Shown one piece after another: positions 26,298 to 34,685 of a stretch of 64,000 nucleotides of DNA. The DNA is from Neptuniibacter sp048548695 (GTDB taxonomy: Bacteria > Pseudomonadota > Gammaproteobacteria > Pseudomonadales > Balneatricaceae), in NCBI RefSeq assembly GCF_048548695.1, contig NZ_JBLYIF010000002.1; one strand, 5' to 3'. Position 1 is the first letter of the stretch. Each line of letters opens with the position of its first letter. The notes beneath the pieces are model-generated. The model searched no databases. It saw nothing but the letters and a program-made list of their open reading frames with translations, and was not told the origin of the DNA. The position numbers and the translations under genes are program-made.

Positions 26298-27170
26298 ATG
26301 ACCATGACTACTGTATATCTTAACGGTAATTACCTGCCTGAATCAGAAGCAAAAATATCGGTGTTTGACCGGGGCTTTTTGTTCGGTGACAGCGTATATG
26401 AGGTGATCCCGTTTTATCAGGGGGTGGGCTTTCGTCTGCAGGAACATATTGATCGTCTGAATCACAGTTTAAGGGCGGTACGTATCAATGCATCGCTGGA
26501 CTGGGAAACCGTGCTGAATCGCCTGGTGGAACTTAATGGTGGTGGTAATCTGCAGGTATACCTGCAGGTGACCCGGGGAGATATGGGGCGTCGCAGTCAT
26601 GCATATGCTGAGGATATGCAAGCCACGGTGTTTGCCTGCTGTGCGGAAATTAAAGATATCTGGTTAGCCGGTCCTGAACAGGTGACTCCGATTCGTGCCG
26701 TTGTCACTGAGGATTTGCGTTGGCACCGTTGTGATATTAAATCCACCTGCCTGCTACCCAATATTCTGGTGCTGCATCAGGCTAAGGATCAGGGGGCTGA
26801 TGAAGCCCTTTTGTCGCGCAATGGTCTGCTGACCGAGGGATCAAGTTGCAACCTGTTTCTGGTTAAACGTGGCGTCCTCTATACGCCTAAGCGTAGCTCT
26901 GAGATTCTCGGTGGCATCACGCGCGAGCTGGTGCTGCAATTGGCAGATGCCAATGCCATTCAGTATCAGGAAGTGGATGTTGACTATGCTCAGCTACTGG
27001 CGGCAGATGAGGTATGGATCAGTAGCTCCACCCGGGGGATTATTCCGGTGGTGGCTGTGGACGGTGTTACAATAGGCGATGGCAATAAAGGCCCGCTATG
27101 GGCACGTATGTTTGAACTCTTTACGGATTATCAGCACCGACTGATGTCCGGTGAAACACAGGTAAGCTGA
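26298..27170 (+). CDS. dat: D-amino acid aminotransferase, class IV PLP enzyme
   Basis: About 290 residues (288 if ATG 26304 is used; neither start has a clear ribosome binding site). The sequence opens with VYLNGNYLPESEAKISVFDRGFLFGDS region features of class IV aminotransferases. The PLP lysine lies in DIKSTCLLPN, the form seen in D-alanine transaminases rather than branched-chain enzymes. It exchanges amino groups between D-Ala or D-Glu and 2-oxo acids in the cytoplasm. It sits between dacA and the lipoate genes, as in many related genomes. A role in pigment lyase or branched-chain chemistry is less likely. Confidence 0.85.
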   Translation: MTMTTVYLNGNYLPESEAKISVFDRGFLFGDSVYEVIPFYQGVGFRLQEHIDRLNHSLRAVRINASLDWETVLNRLVELNGGGNLQVYLQVTRGDMGRRSHAYAEDMQATVFACCAEIKDIWLAGPEQVTPIRAVVTEDLRWHRCDIKSTCLLPNILVLHQAKDQGADEALLSRNGLLTEGSSCNLFLVKRGVLYTPKRSSEILGGITRELVLQLADANAIQYQEVDVDYAQLLAADEVWISSSTRGIIPVVAVDGVTIGDGNKGPLWARMFELFTDYQHRLMSGETQVS

Positions 27171-27173
27171 AGT

Positions 27174-27452
27174 ATGTCAGAAACACCTCAGGATGCACCC
27201 AAAATTGAATTTCCCTGTGACAACTACCCGATTAAGGTAGTGGGCAGTAATAAGGGCGATTTACGGGGCTTTGTTATTGAGATTGTGCAGTTGCATGTGG
27301 CTGATTTTGATATGGAAACTGTGACCATTCAGGATAGCCGGAATGGTCGCTTCCGATCAGTGCGGTTTAATATTACCGCCACCGGGGTAGATCAGCTTAA
27401 GGCGCTGCATGAAGCGCTGATAGCCTCTGACCGGGTACACATGGTAATCTGA
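27174..27452 (+). CDS. ybeD: YbeD family protein (DUF493)
   Basis: 92 residues, full length for YbeD. It is a small ferredoxin-like fold resembling ACT-type regulatory domains, including FPCDNYPIKVVG at the N-terminus and HEALIASDRVHMVI at the end. It starts four bases after dat, and its stop overlaps the lipB start by one base. Conserved linkage with lipB suggests a link to lipoylation, but the molecular function is not established. Confidence 0.92.
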   Translation: MSETPQDAPKIEFPCDNYPIKVVGSNKGDLRGFVIEIVQLHVADFDMETVTIQDSRNGRFRSVRFNITATGVDQLKALHEALIASDRVHMVI

Positions 27453-28099
27453 TGCTTAAATCACAGCTTCTGATCCGGCAGTTAGGGTTACAGTCTTACG
27501 AGCCAGTCTGGCAGAAAATGCAGGCCTTCACCAACACCCGTGATGACACGGCGATTGATGAAATCTGGGCGGTGCAGCATACACCGGTTTTCACTCAGGG
27601 CCAGGCTGGTAAAGAAGAGCACCTGCTGCAGCCGGGAGAGATTCCTGTGGTACAGGTAGATCGTGGTGGTCAGGTGACTTATCACGGGCCGGGCCAGGCA
27701 GTGGTCTACCTGATGATCAATTTAAAACGAAAAAAAATCGGTGTGCGAGAGATTGTCAGCCATATGGAGCAGGCAATTATCGACATGCTAGAGACCTACC
27801 AGGTCGAAGCATACGCCAGGCCGGATGCGCCGGGAGTGTATGTTGATGGGAGCAAGATAGCGTCGTTGGGTCTACGGGTACGCCGTGGCTGTTCGTTTCA
27901 TGGTCTGGCGTTAAATCTAGATATGGATTTAACGCCGTTCCTGCGTATCAACCCCTGTGGTTATGCCGGAATGAACATGACACAGCTAAGTCACCATGTA
28001 GATAACCTAGATCAGACAGTCGCAACAGAACGGCTGCTGGACTGTTTAACAAGACGTATCGGGTATAGCGAAGTGTCCCGAACAACCGAGCTGGATTAA
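27452..28099 (+). CDS. lipB: Lipoyl(octanoyl) transferase
   Basis: 215 residues. It transfers octanoate from acyl carrier protein to lipoyl domains of 2-oxo acid dehydrogenases and GcvH. RGGQVTYHGPGQ and the catalytic Cys region LRINPCGYAGM are present, along with the conserved Lys in GSKIASLGLRV. It is coupled to ybeD and lies six bases ahead of lipA, which completes lipoate synthesis. Confidence 0.96.
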   Translation: MLKSQLLIRQLGLQSYEPVWQKMQAFTNTRDDTAIDEIWAVQHTPVFTQGQAGKEEHLLQPGEIPVVQVDRGGQVTYHGPGQAVVYLMINLKRKKIGVREIVSHMEQAIIDMLETYQVEAYARPDAPGVYVDGSKIASLGLRVRRGCSFHGLALNLDMDLTPFLRINPCGYAGMNMTQLSHHVDNLDQTVATERLLDCLTRRIGYSEVSRTTELD

Positions 28100-28105
28100 T
28101 AATAC

Positions 28106-29098
28106 ATGTCCGAAATTAGTGAAAAACAAGCCGCCTCCAACTCGCCGCGTCGAGTGGAACAGGGCGTTAAACTTCGCGGTGCCGATAAGGTAGACCGCAT
28201 CCCCGTTAAAGTGATTCCCACCGCCAAGGAAGATATGCCCCGCAAGCCAGACTGGCTGCGTGTGCGAATGGGATCGAATGCCAAGGTGCAGAGCATCAAG
28301 GACAAGTTGCGTAAGCATAAACTGGCTTCAGTATGTGAAGAAGCTAGTTGCCCAAATTTGGGTGAATGTTTTAGCCATGGCACCGCAACCTTCATGATTA
28401 TGGGTGATATATGTACCCGTCGCTGCCCATTCTGCGATGTGGCGCATGGGCGCCCCAATCCACTGGCTGAGAATGAGCCGCGGGAGCTGGCAGAAGCGAT
28501 TGCCGACATGGAACTGAAGTATGTGGTCGTTACCTCTGTCGACCGTGATGACCTGCGTGATGGTGGCGCTGCGCATTTTGCCAGTTGCATCACTGAAACC
28601 CGCAGCCGTGTGCCCACTATTCAGATGGAAATCTTGGTGCCGGACTTCCGGGGTCGTATGGATATCGCCGTGGATATTCTTACTGAGACGCCACCGGATG
28701 TGTTTAACCACAATATGGAAACCGTGCCCCGTCTTTATCAGGCAGTGCGTCCCGGTTCTGATTACCAGTGGTCGCTGGATCTGCTGAAACAGTACAAAGC
28801 GCGTAACCCTGATGTGCGTACCAAGTCTGGCTTGATGGTAGGCATTGGTGAAACCAATGAAGAGATCATTCAGGTGATGAAAGACCTGCGTGCCCATGAT
28901 GTGGATATGCTGACCATAGGCCAGTATCTGCAGCCAAGCCGTGATCACCTCAAAGTAGAGCGTTTTGTGACTCCGGATGAGTTTGACGAATTCAGTCGTA
29001 TTGCCAAAGAGCTGGGCTTTAAGCACGCTGCTTGTGGGCCGTTAGTAAGGTCTTCGTACCATGCTGATCTGCAGGCAAAAGGCGAATCTGTCAGTTAG
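28106..29098 (+). CDS. lipA: Lipoyl synthase
   Basis: 330 residues, radical SAM enzyme that inserts two sulfurs into octanoyl groups. The auxiliary cluster Cys are 77, 82 and 88, and the radical SAM Cys are 103, 107 and 110 (CTRRCPFC). The C-terminal RSSYHAD supplies the Ser ligand of the auxiliary cluster. It follows lipB closely and probably ends the ybeD-lipB-lipA unit. Confidence 0.97.
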   Translation: MSEISEKQAASNSPRRVEQGVKLRGADKVDRIPVKVIPTAKEDMPRKPDWLRVRMGSNAKVQSIKDKLRKHKLASVCEEASCPNLGECFSHGTATFMIMGDICTRRCPFCDVAHGRPNPLAENEPRELAEAIADMELKYVVVTSVDRDDLRDGGAAHFASCITETRSRVPTIQMEILVPDFRGRMDIAVDILTETPPDVFNHNMETVPRLYQAVRPGSDYQWSLDLLKQYKARNPDVRTKSGLMVGIGETNEEIIQVMKDLRAHDVDMLTIGQYLQPSRDHLKVERFVTPDEFDEFSRIAKELGFKHAACGPLVRSSYHADLQAKGESVS

Positions 29099-29187
29099 CA
29101 TCACAAGCTGTGGCGCTAAGCCGGAACATGTTATGAAGGAAAGCACCGGGTCCCTTGAGCCGGTGCGGTAGGCTGTCAGGGAGGCAT

Positions 29188-32064
29188 ATGGCTGACAAGA
29201 GATCCTTTGAACTGTCATTACAGACGGTGCTCAGTGGTGTATTGATTGTCAGTACTCTATTGGTCAGCCTGATGTTGGTGGGGAATTCCTATTACAGCAG
29301 TCGCTCGTTACTGCTGCAGGCTTCAGCAAAATCGGCCCAGCAACTGGGTGAAAATATAGACCTCCAGATGCTGAGGGTGATCAGTCCACTTGATTCAACT
29401 CTGAGCCTGTTAATTCATGACCCTTTGGCTGGGGCGGAAACCCTGACACAACGGAACCAGAGTTTGGCATTGCTGGTTGAAGTATTGCGGACGCATCCGG
29501 TTGTCAGCTCAGTCTATGCCGGTTATCCCGATGGCAGTTTCTTTCTGGTCCGCTCTTTGCGTAACCAGAAAATTGCCAGTAGTGTCATGGCACCGGACAA
29601 TGCTGCCTATATGGTGCAAAGTGTAGAACGCAGCCCGGCTAAAGATGCTCAGGGCCAGTGGCATTTTTACGACCAATATCTGACGTTACTTGAGTCTGCG
29701 TCTCAAGCCGATTATGCATTTGATCCCCGTTCCCGGGCATGGTTTCAGCAAGCCAGTCAGTCCGATGCTCAACAAACTATCCTGACCCACCCTTATGTAT
29801 TTTTTACCTCCGGTGAAATCGGCCTGACATTGGCGAAACAGGATCCGGGAACGGGTACGGTAATCGGTCTGGATGCCTCCGTAGAGGACTTGTCAATGTT
29901 CCTCGGTAAACTCCGGTTGACTGACGGTACTGAGCTGGCGGTAGTGAATGATAAGGGAAGCATTATCGCTTACCCGGACCTTTCTCAGCTGGTGCATACC
30001 ACGGTGGAAGGTTCTCTGCGCCTGGCACATACCAAAGAGTTAACCCAGCCTGTGTTACATCGTTTGGCTTCGGCAGCAGCGTTGCCAGCGGATACTATTA
30101 AGTATTTACAGATGGCCGGGGGAGAGTGGTATGGATTATGGGTGCCACTGGCAACCCTGGCGGGATCCGAACTAAAACTGATGATCGCAATACCCGCGGA
30201 AGAGTTGCTGGCGGATGCTAAGTCGGGAGCGTGGCTGCAGCTGCGTTGGACCGGTCTGATTATTCTGGTGTTGTTACTCTTAGCCTCTTTGCTGGGTCGC
30301 AAAATATTCCAGCCCTTTGGTCGACTGTCGCGTGAAATAGAGAATTTTGCCTCTTTTGATTTCAGTCAGCCAGCGAGCACCCAGTCGCATATTGCTGAGG
30401 TTAATGAACTCAGTCGGGTGTTGTCACATATGGCCGGCACCATCGTGCATTTCCAGAAGATTAGCCGTACTTTAGCCCGGGAAAAAAATCTGGACCGCAT
30501 GCTGGAGCAGGTGACTTTTCACCTGAAAGAGAGCACTACAGCCAACGGTGGGGTTATTTACCTGCTGGATGAAGAGGCCTGTACCCTGACATTGGCTAGT
30601 CAGGCGGACCTGCCTGATGCTCAGCCACAGCTGACTTGTGAAAATTGTAATCCAGAAGGCCTTCGTTCCTGCGTGCGGGCAATGTTTGGCGATGAGAAAA
30701 ACAACATATTGACCACGGCGCTGCTGGATCGTGAAGGCCAGCCAGTAGGAGTGCTGGGCTTGAAGATGCCAGACCTGGCAGCGCAGTATGAGCGCTCACA
30801 CCGCCGGTTTATTACCGAGATGTCCGGTTCAGCCGCTACGGCCATAGAAACCCGGCGCCAGGTTGAGGTTCAGCGTAATCTGATCGACGCCATTATCAAA
30901 TTGTTGGCCGATACGATTGATGCCAAATCACCTTATACCGGAGGGCATTGTCAGCGGGTGCCCGAGCTTGCCAGCTTGCTACTGGATGCTGCGGAAAACA
31001 GCCAGCAGCAGCCCTTTACCGATTTCAGTATGGATGAAGAGGAGCGCTATGAATTCCGCATAGCGGCCATGTTGCATGACTGCGGTAAAATCACCAGTCC
31101 GGAATATGTGGTGGATAAAGCAACCAAACTGGAAACGATTTATAACCGCATACATGAGGTGCGTACCCGCTTTGAGGTGCTATGGCGGGATGCTGATATA
31201 GCTTACCTTAAGGGGCTTCAGGCAGGAGGCGATGCGGAAGTACTCGCCGCTGAGCGGGAGCAGCTACAGCAGACGTTACAGCACGAGTTTGCTTTTGTGG
31301 CAGCAGCCAACCTTGGAGGCGAATTTATGCAGCCTGAGGATATCGAGCAGTTGCAGCAGATAGGGCAGCGCACATGGCAGCGTCACTTTGATAGCCGTTT
31401 GGGCTTGTCCCGCGATGAAATGAGTCGTCTGCCATCCGGTGAGGCTTTGACATTGCCAGTGACGGAGACCCTACTGGCAGACCGGGTAGATCATATTGTG
31501 CCCTGGAGTGGTAAGCGACCGCCGGTTGAACGTGATAATCCGGAGAATATTTGGGGGTTTGATATGGCGCTGCCGGAGCAGGCATTCAACCTTGGTGAAC
31601 TCTACAATCTAGGCATTCAGCGCGGTACCCTGACGACGGAAGAGCGCTTCAAGATCAATGATCATATTGTTCAGACCATCTGTATGTTGTCCTCATTGCC
31701 GTTGCCGGCAAGCCTGAAAAAAGTCCCGGATATCGCTGGTAATCATCATGAAAAAATGGACGGAAGCGGTTATCCGCGAGGCCTCAAAGCGGGTCATCTG
31801 AGTGTTCCTGAAAAGATTATGGCGCTGGCTGATATTTTCGAGGCGCTGACCGCTGCTGACCGGCCTTACAAGGAAAGCAAAACACTGGAAGAGTCACTGC
31901 GCATCATGGCATTTATGGCCCGTGACCAGCATATCGATGGTGAGCTGTTTACCCTGTTTGTGACTGAAGAGGTGTATCAGCAGTACGCGGATAACTTTAT
32001 GAAACCACATCAGATCACTCCCGTGGACAAAGCGAAGGTTCTTAAAATTGCGGCGGGCGACTGA
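29188..32064 (+). CDS. Membrane Cache-HAMP-GAF-HD-GYP protein, probable cyclic-di-GMP phosphodiesterase
   Basis: 958 residues. A helix (about 15-35), a large periplasmic double-Cache sensor, a second helix (about 350-370) and a HAMP-like segment are followed by a GAF domain (about 430-560). The C-terminal HD-GYP domain has HD at 630-631 in LHDCGK and GYP at 861-863 in GSGYPRGL. The metal-site HD is intact. About 150 extra residues lie between HD and GYP compared with typical members, including an alpha-helical and acidic part. ATG 29188 has GGGAGG just upstream. It likely hydrolyses cyclic-di-GMP in response to a periplasmic ligand. Confidence 0.88.
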   Translation: MADKRSFELSLQTVLSGVLIVSTLLVSLMLVGNSYYSSRSLLLQASAKSAQQLGENIDLQMLRVISPLDSTLSLLIHDPLAGAETLTQRNQSLALLVEVLRTHPVVSSVYAGYPDGSFFLVRSLRNQKIASSVMAPDNAAYMVQSVERSPAKDAQGQWHFYDQYLTLLESASQADYAFDPRSRAWFQQASQSDAQQTILTHPYVFFTSGEIGLTLAKQDPGTGTVIGLDASVEDLSMFLGKLRLTDGTELAVVNDKGSIIAYPDLSQLVHTTVEGSLRLAHTKELTQPVLHRLASAAALPADTIKYLQMAGGEWYGLWVPLATLAGSELKLMIAIPAEELLADAKSGAWLQLRWTGLIILVLLLLASLLGRKIFQPFGRLSREIENFASFDFSQPASTQSHIAEVNELSRVLSHMAGTIVHFQKISRTLAREKNLDRMLEQVTFHLKESTTANGGVIYLLDEEACTLTLASQADLPDAQPQLTCENCNPEGLRSCVRAMFGDEKNNILTTALLDREGQPVGVLGLKMPDLAAQYERSHRRFITEMSGSAATAIETRRQVEVQRNLIDAIIKLLADTIDAKSPYTGGHCQRVPELASLLLDAAENSQQQPFTDFSMDEEERYEFRIAAMLHDCGKITSPEYVVDKATKLETIYNRIHEVRTRFEVLWRDADIAYLKGLQAGGDAEVLAAEREQLQQTLQHEFAFVAAANLGGEFMQPEDIEQLQQIGQRTWQRHFDSRLGLSRDEMSRLPSGEALTLPVTETLLADRVDHIVPWSGKRPPVERDNPENIWGFDMALPEQAFNLGELYNLGIQRGTLTTEERFKINDHIVQTICMLSSLPLPASLKKVPDIAGNHHEKMDGSGYPRGLKAGHLSVPEKIMALADIFEALTAADRPYKESKTLEESLRIMAFMARDQHIDGELFTLFVTEEVYQQYADNFMKPHQITPVDKAKVLKIAAGD

Positions 32065-32106
32065 TTTGGGGGCCGGAGTGATTCGCGGCTGAAATTGCAG
32101 TGCATT

Positions 32107-32132
32107 AAAAAGGAGCCATTGGGCTCCTTTTT
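32107..32132 (+). terminator. Rho-independent terminator after the HD-GYP gene
   Basis: AAAAAGGAGCC, loop ATTG, GGCTCCTTTTT: a near-perfect stem whose arms supply A- and T-runs, so it can act in both directions. Confidence 0.85.
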
Positions 32133-32218
32133 AATGTGCCAAAAACCTGTTCTGCATCAAGTCATCACTGCCCAGGCTTGTATAATATTAGGTATAGCTT
32201 ATTTAATAAGGGATGGTT

Positions 32219-32656
32219 ATGGCCAATACTAAACAGCTTGAAGTTCAGTCGAGACTTGAACAGGGTTGGCAGATGCCAGCTGTTATTCGGCAGCACCAGG
32301 TGTTGATTGACCAACCTAAACACGGTGGTGGTCAGGATCAGGGGCCTACCCCGCTGGAATATTTCCTGTTTGCCATGACCGGCTGTATCGGCACTGTGGC
32401 TAAGATTGTGGCGCACCAGGATCGGATAAAGCTGCATAGCATTGAGGTTAAGGTTTCTGGTGATATTGATATGGATGGGTTGATGGGACGTTCACCTGAG
32501 GCCCCGGTGGGGTTTACCCGAATCCTAATCGAGGCGCAGATTGATGCGGAGTTGTCAGTTGAGGAGAAACAGGCGTTTTTGGATAAGGTCTGCCATCGCT
32601 GTCCGTTACATGCCAATCTGACGGGTGCCACTAAGCTGGAAAACCGGCTGATTTAG
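32219..32656 (+). CDS. OsmC family protein
   Basis: 145 residues of the OsmC/Ohr fold. The two family cysteines are visible, one in MTGCIGTVAKI and one in CHRCPLHANL. Members reduce organic hydroperoxides, but this is the YhfA-like branch, whose role is less defined. ATG 32219 has AAGGG at good spacing; ATG 32213 is in frame. TATAAT at 32181-32186 may be its -10 box, though no good -35 accompanies it. It is flanked by terminator and convergent gene, so probably monocistronic. Confidence 0.82.
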   Translation: MANTKQLEVQSRLEQGWQMPAVIRQHQVLIDQPKHGGGQDQGPTPLEYFLFAMTGCIGTVAKIVAHQDRIKLHSIEVKVSGDIDMDGLMGRSPEAPVGFTRILIEAQIDAELSVEEKQAFLDKVCHRCPLHANLTGATKLENRLI

Positions 32657-32737
32657 TACCGTTAGCGTTAAGGGTTTTGTAGTATCTGATAGCCAGAGAT
32701 AATACGGTTGATGTCAGGTGTTAATACTGAGGTTACT

Positions 32738-33073
32738 TCAGTCTGATGTATTGGGCTGATGCAGCAGCTTTACAACATACTCAGTCAGCGCGTTGCTCTG
32801 CTGATCATTGAGCAGGTCGAACTGGGGCATCTGGTGAACTTCATCTCCCGCGCGGTAGCCATAGCGGAACAGCAGTAACACTTGGTGCGACTGTAATGGC
32901 GGGTGGGTGCGACTTAATTCGAAATGTGCACCGGGGTTGCCTTTGGCATGACAGGATTGGCAATAATACTGGTACAGCTCTTCGCCGGAAGTCATTTTGC
33001 GCGGATCATCAGTGCCGCAGCCGCCGAGAAAAAGCAGCGTCCCGCAGAGCAGCCCCAGGTTGATTCTTAACAT
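32738..33073 (-). CDS. c-type cytochrome lipoprotein
   Basis: 111 residues. A lipoprotein signal with lipobox FLGGC (lipidated Cys19) precedes a single class I cytochrome c domain. The haem motif CQSCH is at 38-42 and a probable distal Met ligand is in HQMPQF. It should sit on the periplasmic face of a membrane and carry electrons. An in-frame ATG at 33106 would add 11 residues encoded partly by a run of nine A, so I prefer 33073. No ribosome binding site is clear for either. No oxidase partner is in the window. Confidence 0.82.
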   Translation of the reverse strand: MLRINLGLLCGTLLFLGGCGTDDPRKMTSGEELYQYYCQSCHAKGNPGAHFELSRTHPPLQSHQVLLLFRYGYRAGDEVHQMPQFDLLNDQQSNALTEYVVKLLHQPNTSD

Positions 33074-33134
33074 ACGAGGATTCTTTTTTTTTCTGGATGG
33101 TAGCATCGTCGTCGACTTGCAGCCAGTAACGGAC

Positions 33135-34163
33135 TCAGAGGTTGTGACTGAGTGCCAACGGTTTACCTGCCAGTGTCATGCAGATACGGCTGATTTCGAG
33201 CCAGCCATCGCCGCGGTGCAAGCCTTTTATGATGCGATCAATGATGGCTGCCTGGGCGAGGGATTGTTCGAGTGATTGATCGGTGACCCGCCGCAGTGCC
33301 TGGCGGATCAACCCTTTGCGGGCTCCCCAGATCTTTTCTCGCTGGCAGACGGTATCAAAGTTCTGGCCGTGCTGCTGTGCCTGTTTTACTGCGCTCAAGG
33401 CGCGGATTTCTCGACTGACCGCCCATAATACTACCGGCAGCTCAGTGCCATCCTGTTGTAAAACGTTGAGAATTTTTAAGCTGCGGCTGGCGTCACCCCG
33501 TAGCATGGTGTCGGTCAGGCCGTAGATATCGTAGCGGGAGCTGTCAGATACCGCATCTGTGATGATATCGGCACTGATCGGTTGCTGGCCGAATAATAGA
33601 CTGAGTTTGTGCAACTCCTGATCAGCGGCCAGTAAGTTGCCTTCAATCCGGTCGCACAGTAATTGTACCGCGTCCTGTTCCAGTTGCAGTCCCAACTTGG
33701 CGGCGCGTTGCTGGAGCCAATTCGGTAGCTGTGCCAGGTCTACAGGCCAGATCTCAACAATGACTCCCTGTTTATCAATGGCTTTAAACCAGGCGCTTTT
33801 TTTGCCCGCACCATCCAGCTTGTCTGCGGTGATCAGCAGTACATTGTCCTGTGGAGGATCTTCAAGATAGCGGCAGAGTACCTCGCTGGCCTGCTTATTG
33901 GGTTTGTGGCTGGCAAAGCGTAATTCGATAATTTTCTGCTCGGCAAACAGCGACAGGTTGCTGGTGCTTTGCAGCAGCGCATCGACACTGAAACTGCCAT
34001 CAATATGCATGACTTCACGTTCGCTAAAGCCTTGTTGCTGCAGATGTTGGCGCAGTTGGTCCAGTGCTTCTTCCCGTAGCAGGGGTTCGTCACCGGTCAG
34101 CAGGTATACCGGCGCAGTCTGTTTTTTTAACTGGCCGGTGAGCTGATCAGGGCGAATTTTCAT
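33135..34163 (-). CDS. holA: DNA polymerase III delta subunit
   Basis: 342 residues, the normal length of HolA. It is the clamp-loader subunit that opens the beta clamp. The N-terminal part (VYLLTGDEPLLREEAL) is the atypical AAA-like domain without a working Walker A. The C-terminal collar region follows. It lies five bases after lptE in the leuS-lptE-holA order conserved in gammaproteobacteria. Confidence 0.95.
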   Translation of the reverse strand: MKIRPDQLTGQLKKQTAPVYLLTGDEPLLREEALDQLRQHLQQQGFSEREVMHIDGSFSVDALLQSTSNLSLFAEQKIIELRFASHKPNKQASEVLCRYLEDPPQDNVLLITADKLDGAGKKSAWFKAIDKQGVIVEIWPVDLAQLPNWLQQRAAKLGLQLEQDAVQLLCDRIEGNLLAADQELHKLSLLFGQQPISADIITDAVSDSSRYDIYGLTDTMLRGDASRSLKILNVLQQDGTELPVVLWAVSREIRALSAVKQAQQHGQNFDTVCQREKIWGARKGLIRQALRRVTDQSLEQSLAQAAIIDRIIKGLHRGDGWLEISRICMTLAGKPLALSHNL

Positions 34164-34168
34164 GCGGG

Positions 34169-34675
34169 TTACTGGTTGCCGCTGGCAAGATAACGGCGCA
34201 GGATGCTTTGCGCGACAGACTCGTGCAGTTCTTGTTTGAACAGTCTTTCCTGCTCAGAACTGGCGGCCGCCGCATTACGGTTGTAGGTATACACCCGCTC
34301 CTGTTGCAGGCGAATATCTTCGGTCAAAGGGTTGCCTTCACTGTCGGCGATATGAAAAGTGACGAGCAGTGACAGTTCATATTCGTCGACTTCGGAGCCG
34401 TTGGACAAGCTCACCGCACGGCGCTTGTAACGGCTGGAAAGCAGCACGATACGGTAGGGTGCGCCGGTACGCTGTTCAATGTCGTTATAACGCAGATTAT
34501 CACGCAGGCTCTCTAGTAGCTCTGATGAGGCAGACATTACCTGCAGGGTAACGCTTTGTTTATCTGCCGGCACGTCCTGCGCACCACGCAAATGAAATCC
34601 ACAGGCGCTTATCAGGCTTACCATGCCGGCTATCAGTAGTAGGCACAGAGGACGGGAAAACATGCGGATTTTCAT
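34169..34675 (-). CDS. lptE: LPS-assembly lipoprotein LptE
   Basis: 168 residues. The lipobox ISAC-GFHLRG is diagnostic: the mature N-terminus CGFHLRG is shared by LptE proteins. LptE plugs the LptD barrel and helps insert lipopolysaccharide into the outer membrane. ATG 34675 is chosen because AAGGAG lies six bases upstream. The gene begins ten bases after the leuS stop, whereas an in-frame start at 34699 would overlap leuS. Confidence 0.94.
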   Translation of the reverse strand: MKIRMFSRPLCLLLIAGMVSLISACGFHLRGAQDVPADKQSVTLQVMSASSELLESLRDNLRYNDIEQRTGAPYRIVLLSSRYKRRAVSLSNGSEVDEYELSLLVTFHIADSEGNPLTEDIRLQQERVYTYNRNAAAASSEQERLFKQELHESVAQSILRRYLASGNQ

Positions 34676-34685
34676 TTGTTGCTCC

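Noticed and set aside
28328..29026. 232-codon minus-strand frame inside lipA
   Set aside because: His/Thr/Ile-rich shadow typical of the complement of a conserved gene.
29101..29187. Possible cyclic-di-GMP (GEMM) riboswitch before the HD-GYP gene, including a GCACCGG/CCGGTGC hairpin
   Set aside because: The hairpin is real (29143-29166), but the conserved GEMM core GCACAGGGCAAACC and its receptor tetraloop are absent.
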